Assembly (NCBI GenBank): GCA_963787195.1
Contig: CAWBCI010000020.1
Span: 62,001-126,000 of the forward strand
Source of the DNA: CAWBCI01 sp963787195
GTDB taxonomy: Bacteria > Bacteroidota > Bacteroidia > Bacteroidales > JAGOPY01
Length of the DNA: 64,000 nucleotides
Reading direction: 5' to 3'
Position numbers and translations under genes: made by a program
The notes under the pieces: model-generated
What the model saw: the letters and a program-made list of their open reading frames with translations, nothing else
Databases searched by the model: none
What the model was told of the DNA's origin: nothing
Shown here: positions 44,855 to 52,723 of the stretch, one piece after another
How the letters are laid out: each line of letters opens with the position of its first letter
Position numbering within the stretch: position 1 is the first letter of the stretch

Positions 44855-46072
44855 TTAGTTTAAACTAAAATATGTATCGCTTAAGTCACTTGAATAATTT
44901 ACTCGAACTTCAACTGAATAATCATTTCCAGGAGCTAAATTTGTTGGGATATCCCAATCCCATTCATGATCACCATTGTTACTCTGAACGATGATATGGA
45001 GATTTTTCACATAAATTGCATTTTTATACAAATTAATATCGCAGTTACCTAAGAATTTTTGATGCCATTTAATCTTTTGAGTTGTTCCTCTTAACCAATT
45101 TTCACCTCCATTAGGTGAAATTACTGTTACATCAGGTACATTGGGTCCGATCCAAAAAGGACTATCACTATAATCAAAAGTACTTTCATTATTCGCGTCC
45201 CAGACAAATATTCTATAACTTGGAGGTGGGTCAAGACTTGAAGGAATTGTCCAAATGAATGACCCATCATTTTCGGTGTTTTCAGTTAGAGTCAAGTAAT
45301 AGATGTCATTTTTCGTAATGGTAATCATAATATTATCATTAATTGTACCATCACTTGACCATGTAATTTCATGTGACTCACCCCAATACCATGATTCGCT
45401 ACCATTCGGGGATAGTACTTGAATCCAAGAAATGTTGGTAGGCTTTTTTATGGTAAAATAATCATTGCTAAAATCAAAATAATTTTCACTAGTGAAATCT
45501 TCGATTTTAACTTTATATTTATTCGAATTTTCAAATGTGCTAGGCACTTGGAATATATAAGAACCAGAGTTTTGGACATTAAATATCCAGAAAATAGGCT
45601 CTGTTTCTCTGAAGATTCCTATGTCAACTTTATCGCTAATATTAGTTGATTGCCATGATATATCATAGTAATGTCCAATTTCCCAAATCTCTCCACCATT
45701 GGGGTTAGTGATATTTATTGATTTTTCAGGTACTACACTAAATTGTCTAGATTTAATATTAGACTTTAATCCTTTTTTATCAATGGCAAAAATGTAAAAA
45801 TAGTGTTGACCTTCAGTTACGTTGTTGAAGTACCAATCACTCCGATTAACAAATGTTACTGGTGGATTCTTATCGAGATCTATATAATACCCATTAATAT
45901 CCGCATCAGCATCATACCCTTCCCATTCGAAATGTACATCAGTATAATTAATAGTTCCTACTGGACCTGATAATATATCTACTGTCGGTGGGGAGGGATT
46001 ACTTTCTTTATTACAATTACAAAAAAAACAAATAGAAACCAAAATTTGGATAATAATATAATATTTTTTCAT
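44855..46072 (-). CDS. Lipoprotein with three Kre9/KNH-like (Ser-Thr-rich GPI-anchored type) repeats
   Basis: The 405 residues start with a lipoprotein signal (YYIIIQILVSICFFCNCNKE, lipobox ending at the first or second Cys). A fibronectin-like domain (~30-110, FEWEGYDADADINGYYIDLD) is followed by three repeats that each open with the Kre9/KNH signature: ITNPNGGEIWEIG, VLSPNGSESWYWGESHEITW and VISPNGGENWLRGTTQKIKW. It is probably displayed on the outer membrane and may bind polysaccharide or other surface ligands, as the repeats do in many secreted Bacteroidota proteins. The gene is AT-rich compared with the mbx genes, a possible sign of transfer. Confidence 0.8.
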   Translation of the reverse strand: MKKYYIIIQILVSICFFCNCNKESNPSPPTVDILSGPVGTINYTDVHFEWEGYDADADINGYYIDLDKNPPVTFVNRSDWYFNNVTEGQHYFYIFAIDKKGLKSNIKSRQFSVVPEKSINITNPNGGEIWEIGHYYDISWQSTNISDKVDIGIFRETEPIFWIFNVQNSGSYIFQVPSTFENSNKYKVKIEDFTSENYFDFSNDYFTIKKPTNISWIQVLSPNGSESWYWGESHEITWSSDGTINDNIMITITKNDIYYLTLTENTENDGSFIWTIPSSLDPPPSYRIFVWDANNESTFDYSDSPFWIGPNVPDVTVISPNGGENWLRGTTQKIKWHQKFLGNCDINLYKNAIYVKNLHIIVQSNNGDHEWDWDIPTNLAPGNDYSVEVRVNYSSDLSDTYFSLN

Positions 46073-46441
46073 GCTAAATAGTTTTGAAAATAATTGTTAT
46101 TCAGTCCTGTAAATAGTATTTATAAAACTATTGTTTGAATCTTTCATTATTATAAATTTACGTGGCTTAATACATCGAGTTCCGATACTTTTCTATCAAT
46201 TGTTCATATTCTGTTGTTTTATTCAATATCTCTTAAAGTAAAAACTTATGTAGATGCACTTTCTTAATTATAAAGTTACCTATTTTGGGTTTTATCATCC
46301 TATTATTTCAACCCGCAACCGCAAAAATAAACCAGCATTCTAGAAATGTAAAACTCTTCATTCTTGTCTATTTATTGCACGAAATTTCCGAATTAAAAAT
46401 CTAATATCCAAGAAAAAAGAGAAACATTTCAGATTTACGAA
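46073..46441. other. Intergenic stretch with no gene seen
   Basis: About 370 bp, AT-rich, with no convincing frame; it contains the promoter region of the Kre9-like lipoprotein gene on the minus strand. Confidence 0.4.
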
Positions 46442-46849
46442 TCAGAAATTATCCTCATTCCTCAAAAGATTCCTTAGGGTATCCACCTGGAACATCAGGA
46501 CATTGCCGGGAATGGTTTCGTGGAAGATCTTATTGATGATTTTGCGGTCTACCTGGTTAAAGCCGTATATTTCCACGCATAGGGAATCGAACAGGTCTTC
46601 GTGCTGCCGGTATTTATCGTCCTGCAGGTCGTCGAGGAAGAAGGGCAGGGGGTGGCCATTGCAGGTAAATTCCAGTCTTTCAAAAGCATAGGCGGCAAGG
46701 GGCGCGGGAAAGGCGGTTCTGGCTAAACCCGCCGGGGAGATGCCGATGTTGCGGGAACCCATACCGGTTTCACCGGTATAAGCGCTATCCGCCGGGTTAT
46801 ACACAACATATACATCGCCGGTAAAACCGGGATGCAGATCAAAGTTCAA
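46442..46849 (-). pseudogene. Fragment of a DUF6843-like protein, N-terminus missing
   Basis: A 135-codon frame starting FDLHPGFTGDVYVVYNPADSAY, which recalls the IPxGFxGxVxVxY opening of DUF6843-like secreted proteins, but without any signal peptide. Directly upstream the sequence passes into the low-complexity TTCAAAGT word (46846-46890). The N-terminus seems to have been replaced, so I treat it as a fragment. The GC-rich body contrasts with the AT-rich flank. Confidence 0.45.
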
Positions 46850-46962
46850 AATTCAAAGTGATGAGTTGAAGTTAAAAAGTTATAAAGTTGCAACTGGAAA
46901 GGCTTTTATGTTCTATGTAATATGTGGTATGTTCTATGTTCTATGTACTATGTACTATATAT
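46846..46962. repeat. TTCAAAGT word followed by TATGTTC/TATGTAC low-complexity run
   Basis: 46846-46890 is a copy of the dispersed word also found in T9SS coding sequences (ending AGTTATAAAGTT). From 46908 to 46962 follow repeats of TATGT(T/A)C with TATGTGGTATG. An imperfect inverted counterpart, ACTACATACCACATAATA, lies at ~46993-47012. No gene is seen between 46850 and 47210. Confidence 0.7.
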
Positions 46963-47210
46963 AAAAACAGACAATTACAAACAAAATAGTTCATACTACA
47001 TACCACATAATAAATAGTACATTTTGCAGATTTGCTGCGAGTTCCACCAGATACCTCCCTGCGGTCGGAATGCTCTTTTACACCTCACCCCACAGATCTC
47101 ACAATAAAAATTAATCCCGTAGAAACTGAAAAAAAATTCCCTTTCCGACAGGTATAAAAATCCATGAAATGGATTAACCGGAAAGTCCAATCAAATAATA
47201 CCCATTAAAC

Positions 47211-47663
47211 ATGGCTTCACATTTTAATTCCGTCCACATCCATTTTGTGTTCAGCACCCTGAACAGGCAGAAACTCATCGCACCTGAAATCAGGGAAAGC
47301 CTATGGGCCTACATGGCCGGCATAGCATCAAATAACAATATGAAAGCCCTGGTAATTGGAGGCGTCAGCGACCATGTCCACATGTTGATTTCCATGCCAA
47401 CGACTATTACCATCGCAAAAGCCATACAATTAATCAAGGGTAATTCATCAAAATGGATCCATGAAGAATATAAGGACATAAGCAGGTTTGCCTGGCAGGT
47501 GGGATACGCATCCATCAGCGTAAGCCCCGGCCGGGTTGAAAGGACCGTCCGTTATATCCGCAACCAGGAATCGCATCATCGTGAAATGACCTTCAGGGAA
47601 GAATACCTGAAATTCATCAAAGAGGCCGGCCTTTCATACGATGAACGGTTCATCTGGGGTTGA
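47211..47663 (+). mobile_element. Second RAYT/IS200-like Y1 transposase gene
   Basis: A 150-residue Y1 HUH transposase with DHVHMLIS (HVH 55-57), Tyr115 in VRYIRNQESHH and FREEYLKFI. The catalytic positions equal those of the protein at 15462-15920, but the sequence is only distantly related and the flanking repeats differ. Its frame is complete. Downstream (47674-48114) lie several GTCCC/GGGAC hairpins, which are plausible targets. It is one of the few plus-strand genes in the window, which fits independent insertion. Confidence 0.85.
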
Positions 47664-47673
47664 GACATGTACC

Positions 47674-48114
47674 GTCCCTTCGGGACTCGGAAACTTATTC
47701 TTGCCACCTTACCCAGACCTGAAGGGCGGGGCTATTGCTGTGCGGTCCGTTCCGGACCAGGGACATTGCTGATTTCGGAATTCAGATTGACGGAATTCAC
47801 CCCCGTTTTAGTCTCAGTGGGGAGTCTCAGGCTAAGTGGGTGATTATGGAAGCTTGGATTGGTGGGTTAATATTGATTGCAGCTTGTTGATAGCCGATGG
47901 CGGATTCCTCATTGTCATTTTCAGTCGCGAAGCGACGGTTGAACATAGCCCCGACATTCATGTCGGGGTAGGGAGAGCGGAAGAAAAATTGAAAGTCCCG
48001 TAAGGGACATAACAACAATAGCCCGGGCATTTATGCCCGGGGGAAAGGTGCAGTCTCGTAATTACAAGTCCCGTAAGGGACGAAACAGCCATTCCTGACA
48101 TTTATGTCGGGAAT
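47674..48114. repeat. Cluster of REP-like hairpins downstream of the second RAYT
   Basis: Hairpins seen: GTCCCTTCGGGAC (47674-47686), GGTCCGTTCCGGACC (47744-47758), CCCCGACATTCATGTCGGGG (47949-47968), GTCCCGTAAGGGAC (47995-48008 and again 48068-48081), CCCGGGCATTTATGCCCGGG (48022-48041) and ATTCCTGACATTTATGTCGGGAAT (48091-48114). The last five form two-hairpin units: GTCCC/GGGAC stem, ~9-13 nt containing AGCC, then a stem with a CAT(T/C)(T/C)ATG-like loop. No supported gene lies in this interval. Confidence 0.85.
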
Positions 48115-48131
48115 TTCATAATGAGAAATAA

Positions 48132-48356
48132 TTAAGAAAAAAACCTCCTTATCAACCAAAGAATGATGCTGATAGCCAGACTGAGCAATATCATGCTGGT
48201 GATGGGCATGTAAAATGAAAAATTGTCGCGCTTGATGCGGATATCCCCCGGGAGGTGGCCAAACCAGCTCAGCTTGTCGCCAAAACCCCAATATGCCAGT
48301 CCGGCCAGGATGATCAGGCCGCCAAGGATCAGGAGTATTTTAGTTATACCGGGCAA
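48132..48356 (-). CDS. DUF2905 family small membrane protein
   Basis: The 74 residues have two membrane helices (ITKILLILGGLIILAGLAYW and SMILLSLAISIILWLIRRFF) around the family motif LGHLPGDI-like GHLPGDIRIKRDNFSFYMPI. The function is unknown. It lies 7 bp downstream of the zinc peptidase gene and is probably cotranscribed with it. Confidence 0.85.
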   Translation of the reverse strand: MPGITKILLILGGLIILAGLAYWGFGDKLSWFGHLPGDIRIKRDNFSFYMPITSMILLSLAISIILWLIRRFFS

Positions 48357-48363
48357 TTTGATC

Positions 48364-49080
48364 TTATTTAATTGGGATGTCTTTTTCAGTCCTTACTAAT
48401 TCCTTCTTCCCATAAAAATCATGATATAATACAGAAGCATGGCCAAAGAACCCAGAGCTGCAACTCACGTATGTATAAGCCGCCCATTTAAGTGCATCCT
48501 GTGCTTTATCATGGTTTTGCACATTGGTAATTCCACTGCTGTTTAACCAGACAAGCGCCCTGTGGCTGGCATCGATCTCCACCGGCAGGGTTATAAAACT
48601 GAAAAGTGTCATAAAGGCAAACATGATAATGCCGATAAGTAAGATCTGAGGAGCGGTCTGTATCAATAAAATGCCGGCAAGCAATACCCATTGCACCCAG
48701 CGGGATGTGAGGCTTACAATGGGAACCAGGCTGGAACGCATTTGCAGGAAACTGTATGCTGTGGCATGCTGAACTGCATGCCCGCACTCATGGGCTGCCA
48801 CTGCTGCAGCTGAAACATTGCTGCTTTTATACACGCCTTCACTCAGGTTAACGGTCTTATCCTTCGGGTTATAATGGTCGCTGAGCTGCCCGGGAGTGGA
48901 GATGACTTTCACATCGAAAATGCCATTGTCGTGCAGCATCTTTTCAGCAACTTCTTTTCCCGTCAGGTTTTGATTAATAGGGACTTTCGAATACTCTTTG
49001 AATTTGGAACGAAGCTGATGAGAGATCAGCCAGCTGATAAGCATGAATACCAGGAATATTATCCAGATCGGGGCTATCAT
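48364..49080 (-). CDS. Membrane zinc metallopeptidase (Zn_peptidase_2 family)
   Basis: The 238 residues start with a membrane helix (IWIIFLVFMLISWLISHQL). The metalloprotease motif HECGH is at 97-101 within AAHECGHAVQHA, followed by two more membrane segments (VQWVLLAGILLIQ, LLIGIIMFAFMTLFSF) and PVEIDASHRALVWL with the third ligand region. This matches the YugP-like family. Family members are found widely in Bacteroidota and Firmicutes; their substrates are not established. It starts a short unit with the DUF2905 gene. Confidence 0.88.
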   Translation of the reverse strand: MIAPIWIIFLVFMLISWLISHQLRSKFKEYSKVPINQNLTGKEVAEKMLHDNGIFDVKVISTPGQLSDHYNPKDKTVNLSEGVYKSSNVSAAAVAAHECGHAVQHATAYSFLQMRSSLVPIVSLTSRWVQWVLLAGILLIQTAPQILLIGIIMFAFMTLFSFITLPVEIDASHRALVWLNSSGITNVQNHDKAQDALKWAAYTYVSCSSGFFGHASVLYHDFYGKKELVRTEKDIPIK

Positions 49081-49222
49081 AGTTTTAAGGTTTTAAATCA
49101 GGAAATTTTCCTTACAAATTTACTGCCAAAAAACCTGAGATTATTCTCAGGACATTTTGGCATTTACAGAGATGAGAAGCCCCTCAACAATAAAATTGGA
49201 AAAGTTATGAAAATTTTGAAAA

Positions 49223-49654
49223 TCAAAGTTGAGGTCCTTCCCCCACGCTCATCTTTCCTTTGTAATAGCGCAATTTAATCCCAGGACTTTGCTCTATAAA
49301 GGCTTCCAGTCCGGAGCGCTGTATTTTATTGAGGTTAAACACCTTCAGATTATGCGGAAGAACCTCTGCACGGTCTGCTGAAGGATGCAGTTTTAAACAG
49401 GGGAATTCATTGCATTCGTAACAGAAATCAACTTTATGCTCAACAACACATTTATAAGTTGCACACTTCATACCCAACACAGGGCAATTTCCCGCAACTG
49501 CCCGGCAGCCTTTGCAGGGCAGCTTTTCTTCAGGGATACCTCTTCCCAAAAGATAATTGAAAAGCTGGGGATTGTCTTTGCAAATATAAAGTTCACATAT
49601 ACCGCAATCAATACCGCAGGGCGCTACAATTTCCATTCTTTCAGTCTTTTCCAT
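49223..49654 (-). CDS. DUF3795 family cysteine-rich protein
   Basis: A 143-residue protein with the DUF3795 pattern: APCGIDCGICELYICK, LPCKGCRAVAGNCPVLGMKCATYKCVVEH, then DFCYECNEFPCLKL. It has eleven or more Cys arranged as metal sites, probably zinc or an Fe-S cluster. No signal peptide. It stands alone, with 136 bp to the PEBP gene on its upstream side and 142 bp to the peptidase on its downstream side. Function unknown. Confidence 0.85.
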   Translation of the reverse strand: MEKTERMEIVAPCGIDCGICELYICKDNPQLFNYLLGRGIPEEKLPCKGCRAVAGNCPVLGMKCATYKCVVEHKVDFCYECNEFPCLKLHPSADRAEVLPHNLKVFNLNKIQRSGLEAFIEQSPGIKLRYYKGKMSVGEGPQL

Positions 49655-49790
49655 TGGTTTAATAATCTGAATTAGTGTTATTTAAAAAAATGCATTATAA
49701 AACAGCATTATGTAAAAACACTGCAATTTAGGAAAAAAATATACTAAACCATCCAATGAGAAAAAGGAATGAAAAGAAAGGAAACCGGGA

Positions 49791-50339
49791 TTAATCTTTC
49801 TTGAAATACATTATAATGGAGGCCTTCTCAATAGTATTTGCCCAGAGGTTATAGCCGACCATTTCGGGATTGGCCGTGGCGTCCAGACCAAGTTTTGGGA
49901 CTTTAAGGGCGTAGACGGTAATGACATATGCATGAAATCCATCGCCTGCAGGGGGGCAAGGGCCGCCGTAGCCGGCTTTGCCGAAGCTGGTTGGACTCAT
50001 TATTGCACCTTTGGGGGCCAGCCCTGATTCGGGATTACCGGCATTGGATTTCAGTTCGCTCACACTGGCCGGGATATCGAACATGACCCAATGCCACCAA
50101 CCAGCCCCGGTAGGGGCATCTGGATCGTACATGGTGATGGCAAAGCTTTTGGTGCCTGCCGGGGTATTGCTCCAGCTCAGTTCAGGTGAAATGTTTTCGC
50201 CGGTACATCCAAAGCCGTTAAAGACTTGTTTCATAGTAGCCTGTCCGCCGATATCATTGCTCTTCAAAGTGAAAGTCTGGGCCGAGGCGGTACCTGTGAT
50301 TAAAACCATAGCGATCATGAGGATTTTTTTTGTGTTCAT
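49791..50339 (-). CDS. YbhB/YbcL-type Raf-kinase-inhibitor-like (PEBP) secreted protein
   Basis: The 182 residues have a signal peptide (KKILMIAMVLITGTASAQ) and the PEBP motifs MYDPDAPTGAGWWHWVMFDIPA (ligand pocket Asp/His) and YGGPCPPAGDGFHAYVITVYAL. Bacterial PEBP proteins bind anionic small ligands; the biological role is not established. It has an independent upstream region of 146 bp. Confidence 0.9.
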   Translation of the reverse strand: MNTKKILMIAMVLITGTASAQTFTLKSNDIGGQATMKQVFNGFGCTGENISPELSWSNTPAGTKSFAITMYDPDAPTGAGWWHWVMFDIPASVSELKSNAGNPESGLAPKGAIMSPTSFGKAGYGGPCPPAGDGFHAYVITVYALKVPKLGLDATANPEMVGYNLWANTIEKASIIMYFKKD

Positions 50340-50485
50340 ATTTTATTTCGATGTTTATAATTTTGACAAGATGCAATGGAAAAGTAAATTCGGATGAGGA
50401 TATTTGCCTTGCCATCAAGGTCCTAAACAAATAATGGTGGGGGATTGTTTGAGGGATTTCTTCGTGTATTTATAAAAAAGCTTCC

Positions 50486-51598
50486 TTAAGCATTGGAACT
50501 ACTATGCAATCTGAAATTCACTTCCGATTCTTTTCCAAAAAATTGTCCGATTCGCCTGGTTTCCAATTCCAACTGCTTTTGAATTGCTTTACCCGGTAAT
50601 TTGGGATTAAAAAAACTCAGTTCGAAGAAGTATTTGTTTTTGACAGTCGAAATTTTCCAGATGCCGCTGATATGCGCATTTTCCACGATGAGGGGCCGGA
50701 AGATCCCGTTGTTGGATATAGTATTTTTATTATGGGTTGAAGGAAGTGAGGCGCTGCGGTCGGCATAGCTGATGAGGAATTCATCATAGGCCGGGAGGAG
50801 AAAGAGGCTCTTTCCAGCCCTATCCGGATTATGATCTGCCGGGGAAAACCAGTAGGCCTGTCCATCGACTTCTATCTCTTCGAAATCCTTTTTTATCATT
50901 TGCAGGGCTTTCCTTGCATCTGTCAGGCTTAATCCCGACCACCATGAAAAATCCCGGATACTTGCCGGACCATGGCTCCTGAAATATTTCCCTGCCAGCT
51001 GTGACAGAGCTTCTTCCCGGCTAAGCCTGTTCTTTACCGGAACTCTTTCTTCCAGCAGGGCATATGTAGGCTTATTATTTTTATCGGCGCCACTACAAAC
51101 CAAGGTATCCAGCTCGGCAGTCAGCATAATGTGCGAAGCCCGGTTATCAGCGGGTTTTGTGTCTATGCCGGAGGCTGCCAGCAATCCAACAAGTTCATCT
51201 CTTGAGCAATGTTTATTTCCCTCCAGGGCTTTTATAATGATGTCATAGCTTTTATTGATAATTGCTTTCGTAAGTCCAAGCCTCTGATGGCGGCCCTTCA
51301 TCCCCGACCTGATGCGTGGGGCGGTGAGTTCCAGCATCCAATAGATATCTTCTGCGGAAACAAAATGCCAGGTAGGGCGCATCACATGGGTACGGAGTAT
51401 TTCCCCAGAAGCAATAGCTTCGGAGATGGTATTCTCATTTATCCCCGGCAACCTGGCCCCTATGGCCCATTTGGCCATACGGTAATCCTGCGCTTGCATA
51501 GCACCCATATAATTGACCAGGTCTCCGGCTCTTGTAAAAGATGTATTGAGAACCTGCTGGTTATACAGGCGGGTGGTCGAGATATCTTTGAAGTTCAT
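50486..51598 (-). CDS. AlkZ/YcaQ-like winged-helix DNA-binding protein (HTH_42)
   Basis: With the ATG at 51598 the protein begins NFKDISTTRLYNQQVL, the family's usual N-terminus; a longer frame to 51676 adds 26 unrelated residues. It has the QxQ-type segment MGAMQAQDYRMAKWAIGARL, THVMRPTWHFVSAEDIYW, GPASIRDFSWWSGL and LLPAYDEFLISYADR. Members include the DNA glycosylases AlkZ (azinomycin resistance) and AlkX/YcaQ (crosslink repair). The QAQD motif agrees with a glycosylase, but the substrate cannot be predicted. Confidence 0.85.
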   Translation of the reverse strand: MNFKDISTTRLYNQQVLNTSFTRAGDLVNYMGAMQAQDYRMAKWAIGARLPGINENTISEAIASGEILRTHVMRPTWHFVSAEDIYWMLELTAPRIRSGMKGRHQRLGLTKAIINKSYDIIIKALEGNKHCSRDELVGLLAASGIDTKPADNRASHIMLTAELDTLVCSGADKNNKPTYALLEERVPVKNRLSREEALSQLAGKYFRSHGPASIRDFSWWSGLSLTDARKALQMIKKDFEEIEVDGQAYWFSPADHNPDRAGKSLFLLPAYDEFLISYADRSASLPSTHNKNTISNNGIFRPLIVENAHISGIWKISTVKNKYFFELSFFNPKLPGKAIQKQLELETRRIGQFFGKESEVNFRLHSSSNA

Positions 51599-52072
51599 GT
51601 CCCTAATGCAAAATAAAGGTTTATAAGCATTTTCAGCAATGTCTCTTTCGCTTTGTATACAAAAGCAAAAATACACGAATTAATTTGCATTTAGAATAAT
51701 AAGCGTTAGAGTGTAAATCATTAACAATTAATCATATAATAAGTCTGAATGATTTTATTTTGATGAAAGCAGAATTGACTGGCGGATGATAAATCAAGAT
51801 GTATGAAATTAATTATAAAGGTTTAAAAAGGCTAAGAAATCGGATAATTACAATTTAAAATACATATAAATTGTAGCTGAAATATCTATCTGGCAATAGG
51901 TTTCAGGGATATTGCCTATCAAAGCTTCACATATAATTATTTTAAATTATGAATATGTGGCCTGATCTTTGAATATTTTTTTCAAATTTGTATAGAGAAT
52001 GAAAAAATGATGTTTAATGAGATTAACTTTATAAACCGAAAATTTAGTATTAACAAAAAGAAAGGAATATTT
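51599..52072. other. Divergent intergenic region between the winged-helix and cytochrome genes
   Basis: About 470 bp, strongly AT-rich, holding both promoters. No reading frame or clear repeat is supported. The segment before 52073 has AGAAAGGAATATTTATG, a purine stretch that may act as the ribosome binding site of the cytochrome gene. Confidence 0.45.
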
Positions 52073-52603
52073 ATGATGACAAAAAAGATTATTTGGTTTA
52101 TTGGCTTGTTTTTTCTGACAGCCAATTTTGCTCTTGCACAGGACTTTGCCTATATAGGAGCAGCTAAATGTAAGATGTGCCATAATTCGGCCAAGAGCGG
52201 TTACCAGTACAAGAAGTGGACTGAATCGCTTCATTCCAAGGCGCTGGAATCCTTGAAGAGCCCGAAGGCAATGGAATATGCAAAGGCAAACAATATAGCT
52301 GATCCTTCCAAAGACCAGAAATGTCTGAAATGCCACAGCACCTATCATTCAGTAAGCAAGGATATGATCGAATCATTAACTGAGTCAGAAGGTGTTTCCT
52401 GCGAATCATGCCATGGACCAGGGAGTGCTTACAAAGCTATGAATGTTATGAAAAACCAGGAACTTGCTATGAAAAAGGGCTTGATTCTTCCCACCAAGGA
52501 AGTATGCTTAAAATGTCATAACAAGGAAAATCCTTTCTACAAACCATTCAACTTTGATGAAGCTGTAAAGAAAATTGCTCATCCGACACCCAAAGCCGAA
52601 TAA
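52073..52603 (+). CDS. Tetrahaem cytochrome c (cytochrome c554-like)
   Basis: About 176 residues from the ATG at 52073, which starts a good signal peptide (TKKIIWFIGLFFLTANFALAQ); an earlier ATG at 52007 would add a non-hydrophobic leader. Four haem motifs are seen: CKMCH (33-37), CLKCH (84-88), CESCH (110-114, in the SCESCHGPGS context of c554) and CLKCH (145-149). It is a periplasmic electron carrier. A strong terminator follows, so it is a single-gene unit. The electron partner is unknown; the window's two single-haem proteins at 5-6 kb are unrelated. Confidence 0.9.
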   Translation: MMTKKIIWFIGLFFLTANFALAQDFAYIGAAKCKMCHNSAKSGYQYKKWTESLHSKALESLKSPKAMEYAKANNIADPSKDQKCLKCHSTYHSVSKDMIESLTESEGVSCESCHGPGSAYKAMNVMKNQELAMKKGLILPTKEVCLKCHNKENPFYKPFNFDEAVKKIAHPTPKAE

Positions 52604-52624
52604 AGATCTACTATTTCATACAAG

Positions 52625-52672
52625 GCCCGTGTATGGCCGGTTTAACCGGTTTGCACGGGCTTTTTGTTTTTT
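52625..52672 (+). terminator. Rho-independent terminator of the cytochrome gene
   Basis: The stem GCCCGTG (52625-52631) pairs with CACGGGC (52654-52660) around an inner GCCGGTTTAACCGGT hairpin and is followed by TTTTTGTTTTTT (52661-52672). It lies 22 bp past the TAA of the cytochrome. Confidence 0.9.
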
Positions 52673-52723
52673 GGGTATCAGGTATTGGGTATCAGGTATT
52701 GGGTATCAGGTATTGGGTATTGG
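52673..52723. repeat. Tandem 14-bp repeat GGGTATCAGGTATT
   Basis: Three perfect copies (52673-52686, 52687-52700, 52701-52714) plus a partial fourth fill the space between the terminator and the convergent T9SS gene end. Confidence 0.9.

Noticed and set aside
46996..47190. 64-codon minus-strand frame upstream of the second RAYT
   Set aside because: No family likeness, odd composition, and it lies in repeat-rich intergenic DNA.
47827..48291. Two minus-strand frames of 67 and 86 codons
   Set aside because: They run through the REP-like hairpins and into the DUF2905 gene in the wrong frame; they look like read-through of repeats.
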